Counted from the stretch's first letter, positions 1-5,953 are shown. The stretch is DNA of 6,078 nt from CAZTLI01 sp964614375 (GCA_964614375.1 CAZTLI010000348.1:1-6078), one strand, 5' to 3'. A program made the numbers and translations. Notes: generated by a model from the sequence alone, not told the origin.

Positions 1-1718
1 TCCTGCCTCCGGCGCAAATCAGCGAAGAGGACAGCGCCCGTTTTCTACGCGAAGCGCGGACGGTCGCCCGCCTATCCCACCCCAATATCATGCTGCTATA
101 CGATATGGGACGGGAGGCGGAATGGCATTATCTCGTGCTGGAATATATCCCCGGAACGAATTTGCACCGCCTGATGCGGCGACAGAAAGGGGCCTTATCA
201 ATACCCGATGCGCTGCGTATCATTCGCGACACGTTGACCGCCCTCGCCTATGCTCATGCACAGGGACTCGTCCATCGTGATATTAAACCCGACAACATCA
301 TGCTCACACCAGATGGACAGGTGAAGGTCACCGATTTTGGTCTGGCGCTGGCAAAGGGCGACGTTCGCCTGACGGAAACCGACGCAATAGTGGGCACGGC
401 GTTGTATATGGCTCCTGAAACCGCAGCGGACGGTATCATTGACGAGCGCGCCGATTTATATGCAGTCGGCGCGGTCTTGTATGAACTGCTGACAGGCAGA
501 CCCCCGTTCACAGGCGACACACCGCTGCAAGTGCTGACTGCGGCATTAAACGCGCCGCTTACACCACCCAGACTTGTCAATCCGGGTATTCCCGAAGCGC
601 TGGAACACATCGTCGTGCGCCTGCTGGCAAAAAATCCCGACGAACGCTATGCCAGTGCGAATGATGTGCTGGATGCCCTGCCCGAAATGAACGAAGTTGA
701 AGCCCTGTTGAATGAAGCAGTCAAGCGGGCGACATCAGAGCGTCTATCGCGCAGTCTGTTGGAGCGTATCGTCCGCAGTTCCAGCGCGATGGAACGACCT
801 GAAATTGACGCCGAGTCTGACACTGAAGATGTGCTCATCGCCGTGACGGATACGGGCGAACCCGCACCATTATCACAGGATTTGCTGGTCTATGCCGCGC
901 AGGAAGATACGATAGAAGCTGTCGAGGCTGAACGCCGGCGTATGGCACGGATGTTGAACGAGACTGTCGTCAGCCAGTTGAATTTGCTCCTGTCACAGGC
1001 CAGCGCCTATGAACAGACCATCAACAATCCACAGGCGCGGATGGCGATTTCGGTACTATCCACACTGGCACGGCAGGTCGTCCAGCAAGCCCGCGACCTC
1101 GAAACGACATTTCACCCGACGATTCTCGAATCGCTTGGCCTTGAACCTGCGCTGGAATCACTCGCCAGCCAGGAAATGCGGGCGCGTGGTTTGCATATCA
1201 CACTGGCTTTGCAGCGAATGCGCGAACGTCTGCCCTATCCGCTCGAACTGGCGCTGTTTCGCGCATCGCAAGACACAATTGACCGGGCTGTCCGGCAGGC
1301 CAACGCTTCGCAAATCAGCATCCGGTTAGAAAAGAACGAAGATACGATATTTTTCAGCGTGGCAGATAACGGCTTCCCACCATCCGGCGACATTTTGCAC
1401 CATACGCGCCAGCGCATCGAAGGCTTAGGCGGTGTAATGGACTATCAACAGAGTCGGCAGGGCGGTTTGGAAATTCAAATTCGCTTCTTGTTGGAAGCGC
1501 CTGTCGAACTGACCGAACGCGAGATGGATGTCATCGCGCTGGTGGCAGAAGGACTATCCAACAAAGAAATCGCATCGCTGCTGTATGTCAGCCCGCGCAC
1601 GGTCAAATTTCATCTGGACAACATCTATTCCAAGCTCGGCGTCAACACCCGTACCGAAGCCGCGATTTATGCGCTGCGACGGGGCTGGATACGCCAGAAT
1701 GTGAACCAGACCGACTAA
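1..1718 (+). CDS. Ser/Thr protein kinase - degenerate NarL-type histidine kinase - LuxR HTH fusion (5' truncated by window)
   Basis: The reading frame is open from base 3, so the gene starts upstream; 571 residues are visible, counted here from that codon. Residues 1 to about 228 are a Hanks-type Ser/Thr kinase lacking only the glycine loop and the VAIK lysine, which lie outside the window. Visible motifs are the helix C Glu (codon 51-53), HRDIKPDN (catalytic Asp at 279-281), DFG (Asp at 333-335) and GTALYMAPE. An acidic, Ser/Thr-rich linker follows. Residues about 305-498 align with the NarL-type histidine kinase dimerisation and ATPase domains, but the phospho-accepting His is Asn (codon 957-959), the N-box Asn is Arg (1284-1286) and the ATP-lid glycines are missing, so this part is probably catalytically dead. 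Residues about 501-564 are a LuxR/GerE helix-turn-helix with the SNKEIA and TVKFHLDNIYSKLGV motifs. No membrane segment is visible. I infer a cytoplasmic transcription factor controlled by its own Ser/Thr kinase; targets are unknown. Domain calls are firm, the mechanism is inferred. Confidence 0.93.
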   Translation, partial: LPPAQISEEDSARFLREARTVARLSHPNIMLLYDMGREAEWHYLVLEYIPGTNLHRLMRRQKGALSIPDALRIIRDTLTALAYAHAQGLVHRDIKPDNIMLTPDGQVKVTDFGLALAKGDVRLTETDAIVGTALYMAPETAADGIIDERADLYAVGAVLYELLTGRPPFTGDTPLQVLTAALNAPLTPPRLVNPGIPEALEHIVVRLLAKNPDERYASANDVLDALPEMNEVEALLNEAVKRATSERLSRSLLERIVRSSSAMERPEIDAESDTEDVLIAVTDTGEPAPLSQDLLVYAAQEDTIEAVEAERRRMARMLNETVVSQLNLLLSQASAYEQTINNPQARMAISVLSTLARQVVQQARDLETTFHPTILESLGLEPALESLASQEMRARGLHITLALQRMRERLPYPLELALFRASQDTIDRAVRQANASQISIRLEKNEDTIFFSVADNGFPPSGDILHHTRQRIEGLGGVMDYQQSRQGGLEIQIRFLLEAPVELTEREMDVIALVAEGLSNKEIASLLYVSPRTVKFHLDNIYSKLGVNTRTEAAIYALRRGWIRQNVNQTD

Positions 1719-1721
1719 TCA

Positions 1722-1743
1722 GACAGGGCATAAACCGCCTGTC
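1722..1743 (+). other. weak hairpin after the kinase gene
   Basis: A 6-bp stem, GACAGG with CCTGTC, encloses a 10-nt loop just after the stop codon at 1716-1718. No T-run follows, so it does not look like an intrinsic terminator. It could be an mRNA 3' structure or chance. The rest of the 99-nt gap up to the cpaF-like start shows no convincing -35/-10 pair, so the ATPase gene may be read through from the kinase gene. Confidence 0.3.
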
Positions 1744-1804
1744 CGTCCGTTCAGCCAGAAAACGATACAGGCGACAATCAGAGTATCAGACATCAAATAA
1801 GTAT

Positions 1805-1810
1805 GAGGAA
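1805..1810 (+). promoter_or_regulatory. Shine-Dalgarno site deciding the CpaF-like start
   Basis: GAGGAA lies 7 nt before the ATG at 1818. An in-frame ATG at 1803 overlaps this site and has no purine-rich site upstream of it. The 1818 start is therefore preferred, and the leading five residues implied by the 1803 start are probably not translated. Confidence 0.7.
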
Positions 1811-1817
1811 GCATCCC

Positions 1818-2900
1818 ATGACGAATGACAACAATCCCAACGACCTTGGCCCAATTGAACCGCTGCTCGCAGACCCGGACATCTCGGAAATCATGATTAA
1901 TGGGCCAGACAGTGTATTTATCGAAAAGCACGGCAAACTCATCGAGGTCGATAACCACTTCGAGAGTGAAGACCATCTGATGGACATCATCGAGCGGATC
2001 GTGACGCCGCTGGGACGTGTGGTCAACGAATCCTATCCGATTGTCGATGTCCGCCTTGAGGACGGGTCACGAGTAAACATCGTCATTCGCCCCATCGCGC
2101 TCAATGGCCCCACCGTCACCATCCGCAAATTCATCACACGCCCGTTATCAGCAGAGGATGTCATCCGCTATGGGTCCATGTCTACAGACATGATGGCGTT
2201 CTTGAAAGCCTGTGTTGAGTCGTTGTTGAACATCGTCGTGGCCGGCGGCACAGGATCAGGCAAAACCACGATTTGCAATATCCTCGCCAATTTCATCAAC
2301 AACGAAGCGCGCATCGTCGTCGTCGAAAACTACACCGAACTCATCCTCAATCAGCGCCATGTCGTCAAGCTGGAGGCGCGTCCGGCCAATCTTGAGGGCA
2401 AAGGCGAAATCACGGCACAGGTGCTCGTACAAAATGCGATGAAGATGCGTCCAGAGCGTATTTTGTTGGGCGAAGCGCGCGGCGGCGAGGTGCTGGATTT
2501 GTTTCAGGCCATCAACACCGGGCACGATGGGTCACTGTTCACCATCCATGCTAACAACGCCCGCGATACGCTGTCCCGACTCGAAGTGATGGCGATGATG
2601 GCAGGTGTGGATATGCCGCTGCTAACCGTGCGCGAACAAATGGCGAAAGCGTTGAATATCGTGGTCAATCAACAGCGGCTGCGCGATGGAACACGTAAAG
2701 TCATGACCATTAGCGAAGTCACCGGAATGCAAGGCACAGAAATTGCCATCCAGCCGATTTTTGAATTTGTCGAAACGGGTATGGAGGATGGACGTGTCAC
2801 GGGTTACTTCACGCCGACAGGCTATGTCCCCGCCGCTGCCAAACGTATCGCAGACTTCGGTACGACCTTCCCCGACGACTTCTTCACTCCCGTTCGTTAA
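1818..2900 (+). CDS. cpaF: CpaF/TadA-family secretion ATPase (type II/IV secretion superfamily)
   Basis: This 360-residue protein belongs to the hexameric ATPases that power Tad/Flp pilus assembly and related secretion at the inner face of the membrane. The N-terminal domain holds the family's DPDISEIMINGP segment (near residue 20) and the GSRVNIVIRP segment. Walker A is GGTGSGKT (residues 143-150, Lys149). The Asp box reads VVVENYTEL, with Asn171 where relatives usually carry Asp after the Glu. Walker B ends in the catalytic Glu of GEARGGE (near residue 219), and the His box GHDGSLFTIHA follows at 235-245. It is shorter than many CpaF proteins, which carry longer N-terminal extensions. No tadB, tadC, pilin or prepilin peptidase gene is adjacent, so it is an orphan within this window. 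It sits 99 nt after the kinase fusion gene and is closed by a strong terminator. The family call is firm; the machine it serves is unknown. Confidence 0.93.
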   Translation: MTNDNNPNDLGPIEPLLADPDISEIMINGPDSVFIEKHGKLIEVDNHFESEDHLMDIIERIVTPLGRVVNESYPIVDVRLEDGSRVNIVIRPIALNGPTVTIRKFITRPLSAEDVIRYGSMSTDMMAFLKACVESLLNIVVAGGTGSGKTTICNILANFINNEARIVVVENYTELILNQRHVVKLEARPANLEGKGEITAQVLVQNAMKMRPERILLGEARGGEVLDLFQAINTGHDGSLFTIHANNARDTLSRLEVMAMMAGVDMPLLTVREQMAKALNIVVNQQRLRDGTRKVMTISEVTGMQGTEIAIQPIFEFVETGMEDGRVTGYFTPTGYVPAAAKRIADFGTTFPDDFFTPVR

Positions 2901-2918
2901 ATCACGCGCATCATATCC

Positions 2919-2953
2919 AGGGCGGCCTACAACGCAGGTCGCCCTCTTTTTTT
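2919..2953 (+). terminator. intrinsic terminator after the CpaF-like gene
   Basis: A 10-bp stem, AGGGCGGCCT with AGGTCGCCCT (one G-U pair), surrounds a 7-nt loop and is followed by C and seven T residues at 2947-2953. It begins 18 nt after the stop codon. This is a textbook rho-independent terminator and separates the kinase/ATPase unit from the downstream operon. Confidence 0.92.
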
Positions 2954-2971
2954 GCCGCGATATGCGGTAGG

Positions 2972-2993
2972 CTATTGTGGATTGATACAATAG
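2972..2993. promoter_or_regulatory. perfect inverted repeat, candidate operator
   Basis: CTATTGT, an 8-nt spacer and ACAATAG form a 22-bp palindrome with perfect 7-bp arms. It lies 50 nt before the sugar kinase start and just past the terminator of the previous gene. Size and symmetry suit a dimeric regulator. It also overlaps the candidate -10 element, a usual position for a repressor site. The cognate regulator cannot be named from sequence. Confidence 0.5.
2983..2991 (+). promoter_or_regulatory. candidate extended -10 promoter for the downstream operon
   Basis: TGATACAAT matches the extended -10 pattern TG-N-TATAAT with one mismatch in the hexamer. No good -35 hexamer is present at the expected distance, as is common for extended -10 promoters. 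Transcription would start near 2998, giving a leader of about 45 nt before the ATG at 3043. The position, directly after an intrinsic terminator and before a four-gene run, supports the call. Confidence 0.5.
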
Positions 2994-3019
2994 GACGGGC
3001 AATCTGGCAGACTACCCTC

Positions 3020-3034
3020 CCCCTACGGCAGGGG
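3020..3034 (+). promoter_or_regulatory. hairpin enclosing the ribosome binding site of the sugar kinase gene
   Basis: CCCCT (3020-3024) pairs with AGGGG (3030-3034) around a 5-nt loop. AGGGG is also the Shine-Dalgarno site, 8 nt before the ATG at 3043. The stem is short but almost all G-C, so it could hide the site and dampen translation. Confidence 0.4.
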
Positions 3035-3042
3035 ATAACAAG

Positions 3043-4038
3043 ATGACGACTGACCTGCACAACCTCATCCCTCAACTTGCCGGACGGCGCATCATCGTGG
3101 TGGGCGATGTCATCCTCGATGAATACGTGATTGGGCGGGCGACACGCCTCAGCCGCGAAGCCCCTATCCCCGTGCTGGAATTTGAGGAACGGCGATTCAT
3201 TCCCGGTGGTGCAGCCAATCCCGCCGCGAATATCGTCGCACTGGGCAGTCAGGCGGTGCAGGTCGGTCTCATCGGGACAGACAGCGCCGCTGACCATTTA
3301 CGTGAGGCATTGCAATCGTGTGGAATCGACACATCGGCGCTGATTGCGTGCGAAGACCGTCCCACGACGCAAAAATCGCGCATTATGGCACAGATGGGAC
3401 TGCGTTTTCCGCAGCAGGTGGCGCGTGTCGATACCTTGTCCCGTCAACCAATAGATGCAAACACGCAGCAGCAGCTTATGACGCAAATTGACGCGCAGCT
3501 CCCATCCGCCGACGCGGTGTTGCTGTCAGATTATCGCGCCGGAATGTTGACGCCGGAACTGGTCGCATCTATTCGCGATAAAGCGCAGTCCGCTGGCAAA
3601 CTCCTTGCAGCCGATGCCCAGGGTAATTTTGATAAATACAGGGGTTTTGGGGTGGTCAAGTGCAATACGGACGAAGCCGCGTTTTACCTGCGTCGCACAC
3701 TGAAAACACATGATGATTTTGCACATGCAGCCCGCGAGCTGTGTGAAAAACTTGGCTTAACCCGTGCAATGGTCATCACCCGCGGCGGCGATGGGGCGAC
3801 ACTGGCGATTTGTGGTGGCGAGACGATACACTGTCCTGCCCCGGCGGAGAGCGATGTTTATGATACAGTGGGTGCTGGCGATACCGCTATTGCCGTCCTG
3901 ACACTGGCATTGACCGCAGGCACGGATTATGGCGATGCGGCTGCACTCGCCAACTATGCCAGTGGCATTGTCGTGCGTCATGTGGGCAATTACACACCAT
4001 CGCCTGATGAATTACAGGCGGCAGTCGAAGGCCGATAA
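3043..4038 (+). CDS. PfkB-family sugar kinase, HldE/RfaE kinase-domain type
   Basis: This 331-residue protein matches the ribokinase/PfkB fold, closest in pattern to the N-terminal kinase half of HldE (D-glycero-beta-D-manno-heptose 7-phosphate kinase, which phosphorylates C1 of the heptose with ATP). Supporting segments are VVGDVILDEY (residues 19-28), LSREAPIPV, the PGGAAN sugar-binding segment (54-59), TTQKSRIMA followed by QQVARVD, SDYRAGML (162-169), NTDEA (208-212) and the DTVGAGDT signature with catalytic Asp280. The DPKG motif usual in HldE reads DAQG here (191-194). No cytidylyltransferase domain follows, and no heptose or lipopolysaccharide gene is nearby, so the substrate may be a different phosphosugar. 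The start is supported by AGGGG 8 nt upstream. It is the first gene of the presumed operon. The kinase family is firm; the heptose substrate is tentative. Confidence 0.88.
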   Translation: MTTDLHNLIPQLAGRRIIVVGDVILDEYVIGRATRLSREAPIPVLEFEERRFIPGGAANPAANIVALGSQAVQVGLIGTDSAADHLREALQSCGIDTSALIACEDRPTTQKSRIMAQMGLRFPQQVARVDTLSRQPIDANTQQQLMTQIDAQLPSADAVLLSDYRAGMLTPELVASIRDKAQSAGKLLAADAQGNFDKYRGFGVVKCNTDEAAFYLRRTLKTHDDFAHAARELCEKLGLTRAMVITRGGDGATLAICGGETIHCPAPAESDVYDTVGAGDTAIAVLTLALTAGTDYGDAAALANYASGIVVRHVGNYTPSPDELQAAVEGR

Positions 4039-4068
4039 ATGAGATTTATTGATTGATGGAGACTTTTC

Positions 4069-4509
4069 ATGTTTAATCCACCCGACCCACGCCCCTATAA
4101 CCTGCTGGTCTGGCGTATCGTGCGACAAATCCCGGAAGGCAAGGTCAGCACCTATGGACAAATCGCGTCGATGATCCCCCCGCCAGACAATGTGGACCCG
4201 GAACAATATGACCGCCTCAGCCCGCGCTGGGTGGGCACAGCCATGCGAACGACGCCCGACCAGCCCATCCCCTGGCAGCGCGTGATTAATGGACAGGGTA
4301 AAATCAGCTTACCCAAAGGCAGCACAGGGGCAGATAGACAGCGCGAACTATTGGAGGCCGAAGGCGTGGCCTTCGACAAAAGCGGAAAAGTGGATTTCGA
4401 GGTCTGTGCGTGGGATGGCCCCGCTGCCAGTTGGTTAGAAGAGAATGAACTTATGCCACCCAAATCGCTGAAAAAGGGCGGCGCACCCACACAAAAACCA
4501 CTGCTGTAA
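4069..4509 (+). CDS. alkyltransferase-like protein (ATL) of the MGMT family
   Basis: This 146-residue protein carries the DNA-binding domain of O6-alkylguanine-DNA alkyltransferase, with VWRIVRQIPEGKVSTYGQIA near the N-terminus (Tyr29) and the Arg finger at Arg53 in SPRWVGTAM. The active-site PCHR motif reads PWQR (residues 68-71). Trp69 (codon 4273-4275) replaces the alkyl-accepting Cys, and Gln replaces the His. Proteins with Trp or Ala at this site are alkyltransferase-like proteins. They bind alkylated guanine in DNA without removing the group and, in studied cases, pass the lesion to nucleotide excision repair. A segment of about 15 residues (near 36-51, with PPPDN and DPEQYD) is longer than in typical MGMT domains, and a basic, Pro-rich tail of about 25 residues ends the protein. 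GGAGA lies 6 nt before the ATG. It follows the sugar kinase gene by 30 nt, so the two are likely co-transcribed. Confidence 0.88.
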   Translation: MFNPPDPRPYNLLVWRIVRQIPEGKVSTYGQIASMIPPPDNVDPEQYDRLSPRWVGTAMRTTPDQPIPWQRVINGQGKISLPKGSTGADRQRELLEAEGVAFDKSGKVDFEVCAWDGPAASWLEENELMPPKSLKKGGAPTQKPLL

Positions 4510-4556
4510 ATATCAAACCATATCTGATTGATTATTCGCAGAACAGGTAACGAGAA

Positions 4557-4943
4557 ATGCCCTTTCACAAACACAATCCAGCGACAGTGTTCCCACCATA
4601 TCAAAATTACAGCCATGCCATTGAAGTTAGCGCGGGTTCACGGTTACTTTTCATTAGCGGACTCAATGGCTATCTCGCCGATGGTCAGACGATGCCAGAT
4701 AGTTTTGATGAACAAGGTGACCTCATCTGGCGGCACATTGGCACGATTCTCGAAGCTGCCAGCATGACCTATCAAAATCTGATACAAATACGGACGTATC
4801 TCGCCAGCCCGGAATATGACGACGCAAATGTCGCGTTACGCAAAAAATATCTTGGGACTCATCAACCTGCTTCGACAGTCGTTTGTGCCATACTGCTATT
4901 GCCCAACTGGAAACTTGAAGTTGAAGCGATGGCTGCTGAGTGA
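4557..4943 (+). CDS. RidA/YjgF/YER057c/UK114-family protein, non-canonical active site
   Basis: This 128-residue protein is of normal length for the family, whose trimeric members hydrolyse reactive enamine/imine intermediates. Recognisable segments are LLFISGLNG (30-38), IQIRTYL (near 76-82), RKKYLG (95-100), PASTVV (104-109) and LEVEAMAA (120-127). E. coli RidA has an essential Arg in PARS; the equivalent residue here is Ser106 (codon 4872-4874), while the Glu of the EIEA motif is kept as Glu121. Archetypal imine deaminase activity is therefore unlikely, and the protein belongs with the Arg-lacking Rid subfamilies of largely unknown function. The start is supported by AGGT and GAGA upstream (4545-4555). 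It follows the alkyltransferase-like gene by 47 nt and precedes the methyltransferase by 23 nt, which suggests an operon. Confidence 0.9.
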   Translation: MPFHKHNPATVFPPYQNYSHAIEVSAGSRLLFISGLNGYLADGQTMPDSFDEQGDLIWRHIGTILEAASMTYQNLIQIRTYLASPEYDDANVALRKKYLGTHQPASTVVCAILLLPNWKLEVEAMAAE

Positions 4944-4949
4944 GCAGCT
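4931..4949 (+). other. small hairpin over the RidA-family stop codon
   Basis: GCTGCT and AGCAGC form a 6-bp stem, extendable by one G-U pair, around a 5-nt loop that includes part of the stop codon TGA at 4941-4943. The methyltransferase ribosome binding site AGGGG (4953-4957) begins 4 nt later. No T-run follows, so it is not a terminator. It might affect translational coupling, or be chance. Confidence 0.3.
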
Positions 4950-4966
4950 AACAGGGGCACATCACT

Positions 4967-5860
4967 ATGAGCGAATCGACCTACGAACAGAAATTAGCTG
5001 AAGAGGCTGAACTCTGGGGCAGTGAATCGGAGCGGATGGCACAGACCACACCCCCAGACTGGCGCTATCACAAAACGCTGCGGCACAACGTCATCATGCA
5101 CGGGCGTAATATCGAGGCGCTGCTGGCGCGCGTACAACCCGGAATGCAAACGCTGGAATTGGGTTGTGCGTCGGGCTGGCTGACGCTGGCGATGGCACAG
5201 CGCGGCGCACACAGCACCGGAATCGACATCAGCGATAAATCACTGGAAGTCGCGCGCCACTACTACGATTCCATACGTGATGAAGTCTCCGGCACAGTGA
5301 CCTATACCGTCGGCGACCTCAATAATCTCACACTGCCCGCCAACACCTACGACATCATCGCCGTCAAAGCCACACTCCACCATCTGATCAATTTGCGGCA
5401 CACAGTCGATGTGATGCGCGATGCCCTCAAACCGGGCGGGTTGTTATGGGTATCCGATTCCGTGGGCGATGAATCCCTGTTTACGGCGCTGGTTGCCAGC
5501 GGATTGATGTTCATTTTACCAACACAGGTCAGTTACGGTGACAAGATACGGGGTCTATTGAAATTCGGCACGCGCGCCCCATCCCGCATCAAAGCCAGTA
5601 TGGAAGCCGAAGGATTGTCACCATTTGAGGGCGCGGGTCGTGACCATGATTGGCTGTACCTCATCAGCGAACAATTCACAATCGAAAAACGGGTGGATTT
5701 GCCCGCGGTCACCGGCTACATCACCGCGCAGCTTAAAATGCCCGCTGCGCTGGCGATTCCGCTGTTAAGAACCCTGCGTCTCATCGACATTGGACTGGTC
5801 AAACTGCGCCTGTTGAAAAATACGGGTGTCGTCCTCTATGCGCGAAAAGCCTGGAATTAA
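4967..5860 (+). CDS. class I SAM-dependent methyltransferase
   Basis: This 297-residue protein has a Rossmann-type methyltransferase core. Motif I is LELGCASGW (residues 63-71), the adenosine-binding acidic strand is GIDIS (85-89), the motif with Asp117 is VGDLNNL, and KATLHHL (134-140) and LKPGG (154-158) follow, as in the UbiE/methyltransferase-11 group. An acidic N-terminal stretch of about 30 residues precedes the core. A C-terminal region (about residues 165-297) holds a hydrophobic, possibly membrane-touching or substrate-covering part around 255-285. Nothing identifies the acceptor molecule. AGGGG lies 9 nt before the ATG, and the gene is the last of the four-gene run. The enzyme class is firm; the substrate is unknown. 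Confidence 0.9.
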   Translation: MSESTYEQKLAEEAELWGSESERMAQTTPPDWRYHKTLRHNVIMHGRNIEALLARVQPGMQTLELGCASGWLTLAMAQRGAHSTGIDISDKSLEVARHYYDSIRDEVSGTVTYTVGDLNNLTLPANTYDIIAVKATLHHLINLRHTVDVMRDALKPGGLLWVSDSVGDESLFTALVASGLMFILPTQVSYGDKIRGLLKFGTRAPSRIKASMEAEGLSPFEGAGRDHDWLYLISEQFTIEKRVDLPAVTGYITAQLKMPAALAIPLLRTLRLIDIGLVKLRLLKNTGVVLYARKAWN

Positions 5861-5887
5861 AAGAGCACAACAGATTGTCATGCTCTT
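5861..5887. terminator. probable bidirectional terminator between convergent genes
   Basis: AAGAGCA (5861-5867) and TGCTCTT (5881-5887) form a perfect 7-bp stem, with three further pairs (CAA with TTG) possible inside the loop. It starts directly after the methyltransferase stop codon. On the - strand the stem runs into TTTTAATT, a short T-run suited to termination of the convergent gene. On the + strand the T-run is poor (CTCTTCCC), so termination there is less certain. Confidence 0.6.
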
Positions 5888-5923
5888 CCCTAATCATTCA
5901 GACAAGGGCGCTTTAACCGCTTG

Positions 5924-5950
5924 GACAACGGGTTGAAAGCCGTTGTTGTC
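5924..5950. other. imperfect hairpin downstream of the - strand gene
   Basis: GACAAC (5924-5929) pairs with GTTGTC (5945-5950), and GG with CC inside after a 3-nt bulge; a competing 6-bp pairing is CAACGG with CCGTTG. It sits 3 nt beyond the stop codon of the - strand gene. No T-run follows in either direction, so it may stabilise the 3' end or assist the terminator at 5861-5887. Confidence 0.35.
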
Positions 5951-5953
5951 TAC

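Noticed and set aside
254..838. Open frames on the - strand within the kinase gene
   Set aside because: They lie opposite a gene with clear kinase motifs, have low-complexity Ser-rich composition and show no ribosome binding site or family signature.
1722..1743. Terminator between the kinase and ATPase genes
   Set aside because: The 6-bp stem has a 10-nt loop and no T-run, so it is listed only as a weak hairpin.
1803..1817. Upstream ATG for the CpaF-like gene
   Set aside because: It overlaps the best Shine-Dalgarno site, which is correctly placed for the ATG at 1818, and has no such site of its own.
1719..2026. Two - strand open frames covering the gap before the CpaF-like gene
   Set aside because: Most of their length is antisense to the conserved N-terminal part of the ATPase gene, and their products resemble nothing known. 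The gap alone is too short to support a gene.
2952..2991. TTGCCG as a -35 box for the TACAAT -10
   Set aside because: The spacing of 28 nt is far from the usual 17, and the T residues belong to the preceding terminator.
4069..4509. Functional O6-alkylguanine-DNA methyltransferase
   Set aside because: The PCHR cysteine needed for alkyl transfer is Trp, so it is described as alkyltransferase-like.
4152..4616. 154-codon - strand open frame opposite the alkyltransferase-like gene
   Set aside because: It runs antisense to a gene with clear MGMT-family motifs, and its Ser/Pro/Cys-rich product looks like a shadow translation.
4528..4767. + strand open frame overlapping the RidA-family gene
   Set aside because: It is out of frame with the RidA-family gene, which has complete family signatures and a suitable ribosome binding site.
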